A stretch of 64,000 nt of DNA from Martinezella lusitana (GTDB lineage Bacteria; Pseudomonadota; Alphaproteobacteria; Rhizobiales; Rhizobiaceae): contig NZ_JACHBG010000022.1 of NCBI RefSeq assembly GCF_014207095.1, forward strand, positions 23,292 to 87,291, given 5' to 3'. The notes under the pieces were generated by a model. That model was not told where the DNA came from and made no database searches. It saw nothing but the letters and a program-made list of their open reading frames with translations. The translations under genes were made by a program, and so were the position numbers. Shown here piece by piece: positions 19,807-27,021 of the stretch (positions are counted from its first letter, which is position 1; each line of letters begins with the position of its first letter).

Positions 19807-20736
19807 ATGGCCATTCTTCTTCTGGCTGATCACGACAATGCCCACCTCTCCGACCAGACCGCCAAGGCGCTGACGGCTGCTGCCAAGATCGGCGGCGACG
19901 TACATGTGCTCGTCGCAGGCGCAGGCGCTAAGGCTGCAGCTGAACAGGCGGCAAAGTTGTCGGGCGTTTCCAAGGTGCTGGTTGCCGAGGATGCAAGCCT
20001 TGCCAACAATCTCGCCGAGCCTTTGGCAGCGCTGATCGTTTCGCTTGCCGGCGCCTATGACACCATCATCGGTGCAGCGACTTCGGTCGGCAAGAACGTG
20101 CTGCCGCGCGTTGCCGCCCTGCTCGACGTCGCCCAGGTCTCGGAAATCATCGAGGTGATCTCGGCCGACACCTTCAAGCGGCCGATCTATGCCGGCAACG
20201 CCATCCAGACCGTACAGTCGACCGACGCGAAGAAAGTCATCACCGTGCGTACAGCCTCCTTCGCGGCGGCAGATGCAAGCGGCAATGCGGCGATCGAGAG
20301 CGTATCGGCCGCTGCCGACCCGGCTCTTTCCTCCTTCGTCGGCGATGCACTGTCGACATCGGATCGTCCGGAACTGACCTCCGCCAAGATCATCATCTCG
20401 GGCGGCCGTGCGCTCGGCTCTGCGGAGAAGTTCAAGGAAGTCATCCTGCCCGTCGCCGACAAGCTCGGTGCCGCGGTCGGCGCCTCGCGCGCAGCCGTCG
20501 ATGCCGGCTACGCCCCGAACGATTGGCAGGTCGGCCAGACCGGCAAGGTGGTTGCACCGCAGCTCTATATCGCTTGCGGCATCTCCGGTGCTATCCAACA
20601 TCTGGCCGGCATGAAGGACTCGAAGGTCATCGTCGCCATCAACAAGGACGAGGAAGCGCCGATCTTCCAGATCGCCGACTATGGTCTCGTCGCCGACCTC
20701 TTCGAAGCGCTGCCGGAATTGCAAAAGGCGCTTTGA
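19807..20736 (+). CDS. etfA: Electron transfer flavoprotein alpha subunit
   Basis: The FAD-binding large ETF subunit, 309 aa, in operon with etfB. The C-terminal FAD domain has the signatures VGASRAAVDAGY, GQTGKVVAPQLYIACGISGA, IQHLAGM, and NKDEEAPIFQIADYGLV. A GAGGAG-like site lies just before the ATG. A GC-rich hairpin with T's follows the stop codon, so etfBA probably forms a two-gene unit, with the dehydrogenase gene following on its own leader or by readthrough. Confidence 0.97.
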   Translation: MAILLLADHDNAHLSDQTAKALTAAAKIGGDVHVLVAGAGAKAAAEQAAKLSGVSKVLVAEDASLANNLAEPLAALIVSLAGAYDTIIGAATSVGKNVLPRVAALLDVAQVSEIIEVISADTFKRPIYAGNAIQTVQSTDAKKVITVRTASFAAADASGNAAIESVSAAADPALSSFVGDALSTSDRPELTSAKIIISGGRALGSAEKFKEVILPVADKLGAAVGASRAAVDAGYAPNDWQVGQTGKVVAPQLYIACGISGAIQHLAGMKDSKVIVAINKDEEAPIFQIADYGLVADLFEALPELQKAL

Positions 20737-20802
20737 TCGCGCCGATTATTTTTCTCGCAGTTGCGAGAGACTGGAAAATCGTCTCTTATAGGTCTATCAA
20801 TC

Positions 20803-20830
20803 TTTGCCGGGCTAGAAATGGCCCGGCAAA
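20803..20830 (+). terminator. Hairpin after etfA
   Basis: A perfect 10-bp stem (20803-20812 with 20821-20830, 8-nt loop) followed by TTT. It lies between etfA and the downstream dehydrogenase gene. Confidence 0.55.
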
Positions 20831-20880
20831 TTTAGGTTAAGAGCATAGCGCAAGGCCAGGAGCGCGCCGGGGAGTTGGCA

Positions 20881-21759
20881 ATGAGTTCGCTGAAGACGAT
20901 CGGTATTATTGGCGCGGGCCAGATGGGCTGTGGCATCGCCCACGTATCCGCCATGGCCGGCTACAAGGTTCACATCTACGATCTGTCGCAGGATCGCATC
21001 GAAAGCGGGCTTGCCACCATCAACGGCAATCTTGCGCGGCAGGTTACGTCAGGCAAGACCAGCGACGAGGACCGCAAGGCAGCGCTCGCCCGCATTACCG
21101 GCTCGAACGATCTCAACGATCTCGCCCAGGTCGACCTCGCCATCGAGGCCGCAACCGAAGACGAAAGCGTCAAGCGCAAGATCTACTCGCAGGTCTGCCC
21201 TGTGCTGAAGCCCGAAGCACTTCTCGCCACCAACACGTCGTCGCTGTCGATCACCCGTCTGGCCTCCGCCACGGATCGGCCGGAGCGCTTCATGGGCATC
21301 CACTTCATGAACCCGGTCCCGGTCATGAAACTGGTGGAACTGGTGCGCGGTATCGCAACCGATGAAACCACCTTCTCGGCTGCCAAGGAATATGTCAGCT
21401 CGCTGGAAAAGACGATCACCGTCGCGGAAGACTTCCCCGCCTTCATCGTCAACCGCATCCTGCTGCCTATGATCAACGAAGCGATCTACACGCTTTATGA
21501 AGGTGTCGGCACGGTCGACGCCATCGATACCGCCATGCGACTCGGCGCCAACCATCCGATGGGACCGCTGCAGCTCGCAGACTTCATTGGCCTCGATACC
21601 TGCCTGTCGATCATGCAGGTGCTGCACGACGGCCTGGCCGATTCGAAGTATCGCCCCTGCCCGCTCCTGGTGAAGTATGTCGAAGCCGGCTGGCTCGGCC
21701 GCAAATCCGGCCGCGGCTTCTACGACTATCGCGGCGAAGTGCCGGTTCCGACGCGCTGA
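20881..21759 (+). CDS. hbd: 3-hydroxybutyryl-CoA dehydrogenase
   Basis: An NAD-dependent 3-hydroxyacyl-CoA dehydrogenase that interconverts 3-hydroxybutyryl-CoA and acetoacetyl-CoA. The 292-aa single-function form has the Rossmann motif GAGQMG at residues 11-16, the catalytic histidine in GIHFMNPVPVMKLVE (about H141) and the NRILLPMINEA helix. GGGGAG precedes ATG 20881; an in-frame TTG six bases upstream is not favoured. Its position after etfBA is common in rhizobia and links it with acyl-CoA oxidation or polyhydroxybutyrate turnover. Confidence 0.93.
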   Translation: MSSLKTIGIIGAGQMGCGIAHVSAMAGYKVHIYDLSQDRIESGLATINGNLARQVTSGKTSDEDRKAALARITGSNDLNDLAQVDLAIEAATEDESVKRKIYSQVCPVLKPEALLATNTSSLSITRLASATDRPERFMGIHFMNPVPVMKLVELVRGIATDETTFSAAKEYVSSLEKTITVAEDFPAFIVNRILLPMINEAIYTLYEGVGTVDAIDTAMRLGANHPMGPLQLADFIGLDTCLSIMQVLHDGLADSKYRPCPLLVKYVEAGWLGRKSGRGFYDYRGEVPVPTR

Positions 21760-21773
21760 GGGTGACGTGATAG

Positions 21774-21827
21774 AAAAGCCATACTCTCTGTGAAAGACTT
21801 AAGCCTTTCACAGAGAGTATGGCTTTT
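21774..21827. terminator. Long perfect hairpin terminator
   Basis: A perfect 23-bp stem (21774-21796 with 21805-21827, 8-nt loop) flanked by A's on the left and TTTTT on the right, so it can terminate in both directions. It lies 14 bp after the dehydrogenase stop codon and before an atypical gene. Confidence 0.85.
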
Positions 21828-21878
21828 TGCTTCAAGCTGAGAATATATATGGCGCCAGAAGAATGTCGGAGGCTCGGC

Positions 21879-22793
21879 ATGCGCGGTATATTTTATTTCC
21901 TTCTTACCTGTGTACTTCTCACAAGCAGCTCATACGCCGGAACCCTACCCCCAGACCGAGGGATTTATTGGGATTATAGTTGGAACTACGGCCTAGACGG
22001 CGCTTCTCTCGACAATCCCGACGCGGCCCTCGCCGACTTGAAAGCCATGGGCGTCAAACGGGTTCACATCTGGTTGAATGACCAGCCCCGGACGCAACGG
22101 GATATCCGATGCGACCAGACATTCGCTTACAGCAGCGACTGGAATCGGGAAAGAGCGGGCAAGTTCGTGGCGGCGCTGCAATCCGCCGGGTTTCATGTCG
22201 CATTGACGATCAGCCCTTGGGTGACGACGCAAACCTATCTTGATTCCCTTGCCCATGGCCCGCTTCTGATAGCCCGAGACGCAAAGAAGCCCGTCGATAT
22301 CGAATATGATATGGAGGCGAACTGGACCGATGGCTTTCAGAAAGCGCTTGGCAAATCCTGTAAATCGCTGATCAATTCGCAGCAGGCGGAAGCAAAGCTC
22401 GTTGCGATGACAAGGGAGATATCTCCTCGCAGCCAGCTCGGATTAAGCGTTGCAGAGACTTATCTCAATAGCCACGGCGCATTGTTGAAAGGCAGCGATT
22501 GGATTTCGCCTCAGGCGTATCGCGCCGGTTCGGTAAGCGACATCTGGTCGGCTCTTCAAGCACACCATTATGAGCGCCCCGTTTGGTTTGCGATATCGGC
22601 GCAAACCAAGGGCTTTGACAAAGGTGAAGGCCCGGGACTGACGCGAGCGCAATTTGCCGCGGAGATCTCGGCCGTGGCCAGTTTGCAGCACAAGCACACG
22701 CGCCAGGTTCCCGGCTATCTCATATGGGGTCGCCGCGAAATAAACAGTCAGTTCAGCGACTATGGAAGCGACTACCTGCACGGCAATCAGTAG
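21879..22793 (+). CDS. Secreted TIM-barrel-like protein, function unknown
   Basis: A 304-aa protein with a signal peptide (hydrophobic run FYFLLTCVLLTSSSYAG, cleavage about residue 20). Eight short hydrophobic strands alternate with helices in TIM-barrel order: GIYWDY, KRVHIWLND, HVALTISPW, VDIEYDMEANW, QLGLSVAE, DWISPQAY, PVWFAISAQ, GYLIWGRR. The acidic cluster DIEYDME on the fourth strand is where glycoside hydrolases of this fold carry their acids, so an envelope or extracellular glycosidase is possible but unproven. ATG 21879 follows a strong GGAGG at 21868-21872; upstream in-frame ATGs at 21819 (inside the hairpin) and 21849 are rejected. Its G+C is visibly lower than its neighbours. Confidence 0.7.
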   Translation: MRGIFYFLLTCVLLTSSSYAGTLPPDRGIYWDYSWNYGLDGASLDNPDAALADLKAMGVKRVHIWLNDQPRTQRDIRCDQTFAYSSDWNRERAGKFVAALQSAGFHVALTISPWVTTQTYLDSLAHGPLLIARDAKKPVDIEYDMEANWTDGFQKALGKSCKSLINSQQAEAKLVAMTREISPRSQLGLSVAETYLNSHGALLKGSDWISPQAYRAGSVSDIWSALQAHHYERPVWFAISAQTKGFDKGEGPGLTRAQFAAEISAVASLQHKHTRQVPGYLIWGRREINSQFSDYGSDYLHGNQ

Positions 22794-22898
22794 TCGCCAC
22801 CAGTCGCCAACAGCCCCTTGAACAGCGCTCATAGCTTTTCGAGGAGCGAGATGAACCGACATCGGAGCTTCACCCGCCAAGACGACGAACGGAAGGCG

Positions 22899-23564
22899 TC
22901 AGATCCCCGCAGCCGCCTTCACCAGCTTCTTGGCGTCGTCGCTATCCCAAGCGGCTGGGCTGTTCATTGCCGAAATCAGGCAGCCCTTGTCGTCGACGAG
23001 TAGCGTCACCGGAAGACCGAAAGCCAGCCCCTGCTTCTTCAGCACGTTGAACACGCCCATGGTGTTGTCACGGTAATGGCCGAGCTTGTCGATGGCATAT
23101 TCCGTGCGGAACGCCTTGGTTTTTTCCTCGTCGCCGGTATCGATATTGACGGCGACCACTTCGAACTTGTCGCCTCCGACGCTCTTCTCCAGCGCGTTCA
23201 ATGCCGGCATTTCCTCGCGGCATGGCACGCACCATGTCGCCCAGACATTCAAGAGTAGCGTCTTGCCGGCAAAGCTCGCGACCGTCAGCGGCTGCCCCTC
23301 CGGCCCCTTGAAGGCGATGTCGCGGAGCGAGACCGGCGCGGGCGGGGCGCTCATCGCGGCGACTTGCCCCTTGGTGAAAGGCGTCAGCGCCGCGCCGCGA
23401 TCCTTGGCCGCCGCGCATTGATCGGCGGAGGCCGTTTCACCAATGCCATTGCCATACCCCGCCTCCTTCACGTATACCGCTGCCGCACCGGCAATGACCC
23501 CAGCGACGGCGGCAAACAGAACGAGTTTCATGGACGGCAGACCGAACGGCTTCTTTGCTGTCAT
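22899..23564 (-). CDS. tlpA: TlpA-like membrane-anchored thiol:disulfide oxidoreductase
   Basis: A periplasmic thioredoxin-like reductant anchored by an N-terminal transmembrane helix (residues about 13-31). The redox motif is WCVPC at residues 111-115 in a NVWATWCVPCREEMPAL context, with the cis-proline region LPVTLLVD. The 221-aa length fits TlpA of Bradyrhizobium, which serves cytochrome oxidase biogenesis by reducing copper-site thiols; the same role here is inferred. Two further cysteines lie at residue 50 and near the C-terminus. It is divergent from argH with only 23 bp between start codons, an arrangement also known from rhizobial relatives. Confidence 0.9.
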   Translation of the reverse strand: MTAKKPFGLPSMKLVLFAAVAGVIAGAAAVYVKEAGYGNGIGETASADQCAAAKDRGAALTPFTKGQVAAMSAPPAPVSLRDIAFKGPEGQPLTVASFAGKTLLLNVWATWCVPCREEMPALNALEKSVGGDKFEVVAVNIDTGDEEKTKAFRTEYAIDKLGHYRDNTMGVFNVLKKQGLAFGLPVTLLVDDKGCLISAMNSPAAWDSDDAKKLVKAAAGI

Positions 23565-23587
23565 TACATTCTCCAGGTGGGCATCTC

Positions 23588-24988
23588 ATGACTGACGGCA
23601 CGGACACCAAATCCTCCAACCAGATGTGGGGCGGGCGTTTCGCTTCCGGCCCCGCGGCGATCATGGAGGAGATAAATGCCTCGATCGGTTTCGACAAGAA
23701 GCTGTTTGCACAGGATATCCGCGGCTCAATCGCGCATGCAGGCATGCTCGCCCATCAAGGCATCATTTCGACCGAGGATAAAGACAAGATCGTTCACGGC
23801 CTGAACACGATCCTGTCAGAGATCGAAAGCGGCAATTTCGAGTTCTCGCGCCGCCTCGAAGACATCCACATGAACATCGAGGCACGGCTTGCGACCCTGA
23901 TCGGCCCCGCCGCCGGACGCCTGCACACCGCCCGCTCGCGCAACGACCAGGTGGCGCTCGATTTCCGCCTCTGGGTGAAGGAAGAGCTGCAGAAGTGCGA
24001 GCAGGCATTAACCGAGCTGATCGCAGCTTTCCTCGACCGCGCTGAAGAACATGCCGAAACCGTCATGCCGGGTTTCACCCATCTGCAGACGGCACAACCC
24101 GTCACCTTCGGCCATCATTGCATGGCCTATGTCGAAATGTTCGGCCGCGACCGTTCGCGCGTGCGCCACGCCATCGAGCACATGGATGAATCCCCAATCG
24201 GCGCTGCCGCCCTTGCCGGCACCGGCTTCCCGATCGACCGTCATATGACGGCCAAGGCTCTCGGCTTCCGCGAACCGACCCGCAACTCGATCGACACCGT
24301 CTCCGACCGCGATTTCGCCATCGAGTTCCTGTCGATAGCGGCGATTGCCGGCATGCATCTGTCGCGCCTCGCCGAAGAGATCGTCATCTGGTCGACGCCG
24401 CAATTCGGCTTCGTGCGCCTGTCGGACGCCTTCTCCACTGGCTCCTCCATCATGCCACAGAAGAAGAACCCGGACGCAGCCGAGCTCGTTCGCGCCAAGA
24501 CCGGCCGCATCAACGGCTCGCTGATCGCCCTGCTGACGATCATGAAAGGCCTGCCGCTCGCCTATTCCAAGGACATGCAGGAAGACAAGGAACAGGTCTT
24601 CGACGCCGCAGAAAGCCTCGAACTGGCGATTGCCGCCATGACCGGCATGGTACGCGACCTGACGATCAATACCGCCCGCATGAAGGCTGCTGCCGGCTCC
24701 GGCTATTCGACCGCGACGGACCTTGCCGATTGGCTGGTGCGCGAAGCGGGCCTGCCCTTCCGCGATGCTCACCATGTCACGGGACGCGCCGTAGCACTCG
24801 CAGAAAGCAAATCCTGCGAGCTGGCGGAGCTTTCGCTTGCGGACCTGCAGGCGATCCATCCCGATATCACCGACAAGATCTTCGACGTCCTGACGGTCGA
24901 GGCGTCGGTCGCCAGCCGCAAGAGCTTCGGCGGCACGGCACCTTCCGAAGTGCGCAAGCAGATCGCGTTCTGGCGAGCTCGCAACTGA
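23588..24988 (+). CDS. argH: Argininosuccinate lyase
   Basis: Cleaves argininosuccinate to arginine and fumarate in arginine biosynthesis. The 466-aa protein has the fumarase-superfamily signature GSSIMPQKKNPD at residues 285-296 and the N-terminal NQMWGGRF segment. ATG 23588 follows an AGGTGGG site; the upstream in-frame extension to 23555 runs across the tlpA start and is not used. It has no room for a promoter of its own in the 23-bp gap, so its promoter must lie inside tlpA. Confidence 0.97.
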   Translation: MTDGTDTKSSNQMWGGRFASGPAAIMEEINASIGFDKKLFAQDIRGSIAHAGMLAHQGIISTEDKDKIVHGLNTILSEIESGNFEFSRRLEDIHMNIEARLATLIGPAAGRLHTARSRNDQVALDFRLWVKEELQKCEQALTELIAAFLDRAEEHAETVMPGFTHLQTAQPVTFGHHCMAYVEMFGRDRSRVRHAIEHMDESPIGAAALAGTGFPIDRHMTAKALGFREPTRNSIDTVSDRDFAIEFLSIAAIAGMHLSRLAEEIVIWSTPQFGFVRLSDAFSTGSSIMPQKKNPDAAELVRAKTGRINGSLIALLTIMKGLPLAYSKDMQEDKEQVFDAAESLELAIAAMTGMVRDLTINTARMKAAAGSGYSTATDLADWLVREAGLPFRDAHHVTGRAVALAESKSCELAELSLADLQAIHPDITDKIFDVLTVEASVASRKSFGGTAPSEVRKQIAFWRARN

Positions 24989-24994
24989 AAAGAC

Positions 24995-25101
24995 TAGAGC
25001 GCCGCGCTTCCTTTCGGAAGCGCAAAGGACGCTCTATCTATTTGAATCTACGCATCAGGCTTTCCGAGAATCGATGCCGATTTTCGGGCCGATGCTGTAC
25101 C
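24995..25101 (+). repeat. Two-module palindromic element, copy D
   Basis: The first module is a hairpin running from TAGAGCG through CTTCC...GGAAG to GCTCTAT. The second module, CTACGCATCAGGCTTTCCGA followed by GATTTTCGGGCCGATG, folds on itself. The same two modules in the same order recur after accA at 57893. Confidence 0.7.
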
Positions 25102-25191
25102 GAAACCGCACTCCAACAATCAGGGTGCACAAGACGCGGAAACTTCGCTAAGAAGGGTGACTTTCGCGTTCTGTCGCCCAAGAGGATTTCG

Positions 25192-25386
25192 ATGCAGATC
25201 AACATGCCGCATATCATCCGCATGACCGTGGTGCTTTCGGTCATCGGCCTTGCCGTCGTCGGATGTGGCCGCAAAGGCGATCTCGACCCGCCGAGTGTTC
25301 ATGCGACGAAGGGCGGCGATAGCAGCAAGGCGACCAAACAGCCAGGCACCGAAGACAAGAAGTTTTTCCTCGATCCGCTTCTCTAA
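25192..25386 (+). CDS. lptM: LptM-like small lipoprotein
   Basis: A 64-aa lipoprotein with a signal helix and lipobox ending VVGC (C25), followed by the GRKGDLDPP segment that defines LptM/YifL. LptM assists disulfide maturation and assembly of the LptDE lipopolysaccharide translocon at the outer membrane. It lies 13 bp before lysA, the neighbour arrangement usual for this gene across proteobacteria. An in-frame ATG at 25204 is an alternative start. It is short and easily missed because the longer reading frame starts far upstream in repeat sequence. Confidence 0.85.
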   Translation: MQINMPHIIRMTVVLSVIGLAVVGCGRKGDLDPPSVHATKGGDSSKATKQPGTEDKKFFLDPLL

Positions 25387-25399
25387 TTAGGCATCGGCC

Positions 25400-26671
25400 G
25401 TGAACCATTTTCAGTATCGCGATGGCATCCTCTACGCTGAGGATGTCCCGGTTCCAGAGATCGCCAAGGCGGTCGGCACCCCGTTCTATGTCTACTCCAC
25501 CGCGACGCTGGAGCGGCATTACCGGGTCTTCTCCGAAGCGTTCGACGATGTCGACGCCATGGTGTGCTACGCCATGAAGGCCAATTCCAACCAGGCAGTG
25601 CTGAAGACGCTCGGCCGCCTCGGCGCTGGCGTCGACGTGGTTTCCGTGGGTGAGCTGCGCCGTGCATTGGCCGCCGGAATCCCGGCAGGCCGCATCATGT
25701 TTTCCGGCGTCGGCAAGACCGCACAGGAAATGGACGTCGCGCTCGAAGCCGGCATCTACTGCTTCAACGTCGAATCCGAGCCCGAGCTGGAAGTACTGAA
25801 CCAGCGCGCCGTCCGCGCCGGCAAGATCGCCCCCGTTTCCTTCCGCATCAACCCCGATGTCGATGCCCGCACCCATGCGAAGATTTCGACCGGCAAGAAG
25901 GAAAACAAGTTCGGCATTTCCTGGGAGCGGGCGCGTGACGTGTACAACCGCGCCGCTAGCCTGCCGGGGATCAAGGTTACCGGTATCGATATGCATATCG
26001 GCAGCCAGATTACCGAACTTCAGCCTTTCGACGACGCCTTCAAGCTGCTGCGCGATCTCGTGGAAACGCTGCGCGGCGATGGCCATGACATTCATCACGT
26101 CGATATCGGCGGCGGCCTCGGCATTCCCTATCGCGACGACAACAATCCGCCGCCCCTGCCGGAAGCCTATGCGCATATCGTCAAGAACCAGCTGCGCGGC
26201 CTCAACTGCCGGATCGTCACAGAGCCCGGTCGCCTGATCGTCGGCAATGCCGGCATTCTCGTCACCGAGGTCATCTATGTGAAGGATGCAGGCGACAAGA
26301 GCTTCGTCATCGTCGACGGCGCGATGAACGACCTGATCCGCCCAACACTCTACGAGGCCTATCACGAGATCCGCCCGGTTGCGCTCGACGATGCCAATGC
26401 CCCACGCATCAAGGCAGACGTCGTTGGCCCCGTGTGCGAAACCGGCGACTATCTGGCGCTTGACCGTGACATGGCCGCGCCGAAGCCCGGCGATCTCCTC
26501 GCCGTCAGCTCGGGCGGCGCTTACGGGGCCGTACAGGCCGGCACCTACAACAGCCGGCTTCTCGTTCCGGAAGTGCTGGTGAAGGGCAGTGAATTCCACG
26601 TTATCCGCCCGCGCGGCACCTACGAGGAGTTGATCGCGCTGGATTCCATTCCCGCCTGGCTCGAGGGATAG
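25400..26671 (+). CDS. lysA: Diaminopimelate decarboxylase
   Basis: The last step of lysine biosynthesis, a PLP enzyme of the alanine racemase-like fold. The 423-aa protein has the PLP lysine in VCYAMKANSN (K60), the SVGELRRAL and DIGGGLGIPY segments, and the C-terminal substrate motif GPVCETGDYLA. It starts at GTG 25400, just after lptM, with which it is likely cotranscribed. Confidence 0.96.
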   Translation: MNHFQYRDGILYAEDVPVPEIAKAVGTPFYVYSTATLERHYRVFSEAFDDVDAMVCYAMKANSNQAVLKTLGRLGAGVDVVSVGELRRALAAGIPAGRIMFSGVGKTAQEMDVALEAGIYCFNVESEPELEVLNQRAVRAGKIAPVSFRINPDVDARTHAKISTGKKENKFGISWERARDVYNRAASLPGIKVTGIDMHIGSQITELQPFDDAFKLLRDLVETLRGDGHDIHHVDIGGGLGIPYRDDNNPPPLPEAYAHIVKNQLRGLNCRIVTEPGRLIVGNAGILVTEVIYVKDAGDKSFVIVDGAMNDLIRPTLYEAYHEIRPVALDDANAPRIKADVVGPVCETGDYLALDRDMAAPKPGDLLAVSSGGAYGAVQAGTYNSRLLVPEVLVKGSEFHVIRPRGTYEELIALDSIPAWLEG

Positions 26672-27021
26672 TCGGCTTGTTCCACGGATTCGGGCGGGAA
26701 CAAACTATCCCGTCCGACCCTGCCGAAACGATCACGTTTCGGCGAAGTGCGATGAAAAAACAGCCTTTCATGGCGCTTGCCCTCGTCTTCGCCACAAAGA
26801 ATGTTATCTTTGTTCAATTGGTCTCTAGCCGGGCGCCGCGAGCATGGACGTGTGGGACGCCCGGCCATAGTCAACAGGCAATTTGAGCATTTCGAGGAAA
26901 AGTGCGTAGCGGTTTTCCGTCCGGAATGCATAAACAAGCAGGACGCCAATATATCTTCGCATTTCGAGGAATTGTGAAAATATATTGGCCATCAACGTCA
27001 GATCGGGAGTAGACCGGACCG
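26672..27021. other. Intergenic region between lysA and TIGR02302 gene
   Basis: No convincing gene. Two notable structures: a GC-rich hairpin with 8-bp stem (26828-26835 with 26858-26865), and a palindromic repeat from 26885 that ends in a 10-bp AT-rich inverted repeat (GCCAATATAT at 26945-26954 with its complement at 26980-26989). The small reading frame at 26677-26886 has no ribosome site or coding character. Confidence 0.5.
26885..26989 (+). repeat. Rhizobial intergenic palindromic element, copy E
   Basis: It contains GAGCATTTCGAGGAAAAGTG, TTTTCCGTCCGGAAT and a further module ending in the AT-rich inverted repeat. It lies 33 bp before the next gene and so is probably in its leader. Confidence 0.65.

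Noticed and set aside
21819..21878. Upstream ATGs for the secreted TIM-barrel-like gene
   Set aside because: The ATG at 21819 lies in the terminator stem and that at 21849 has no ribosome site; GGAGG before 21879 and the signal peptide start there support 21879.
25241..26599. Minus-strand ORF of 452 codons opposite lysA
   Set aside because: Antisense shadow of an unambiguous lysA with PLP motifs; no start signal or motif of its own.
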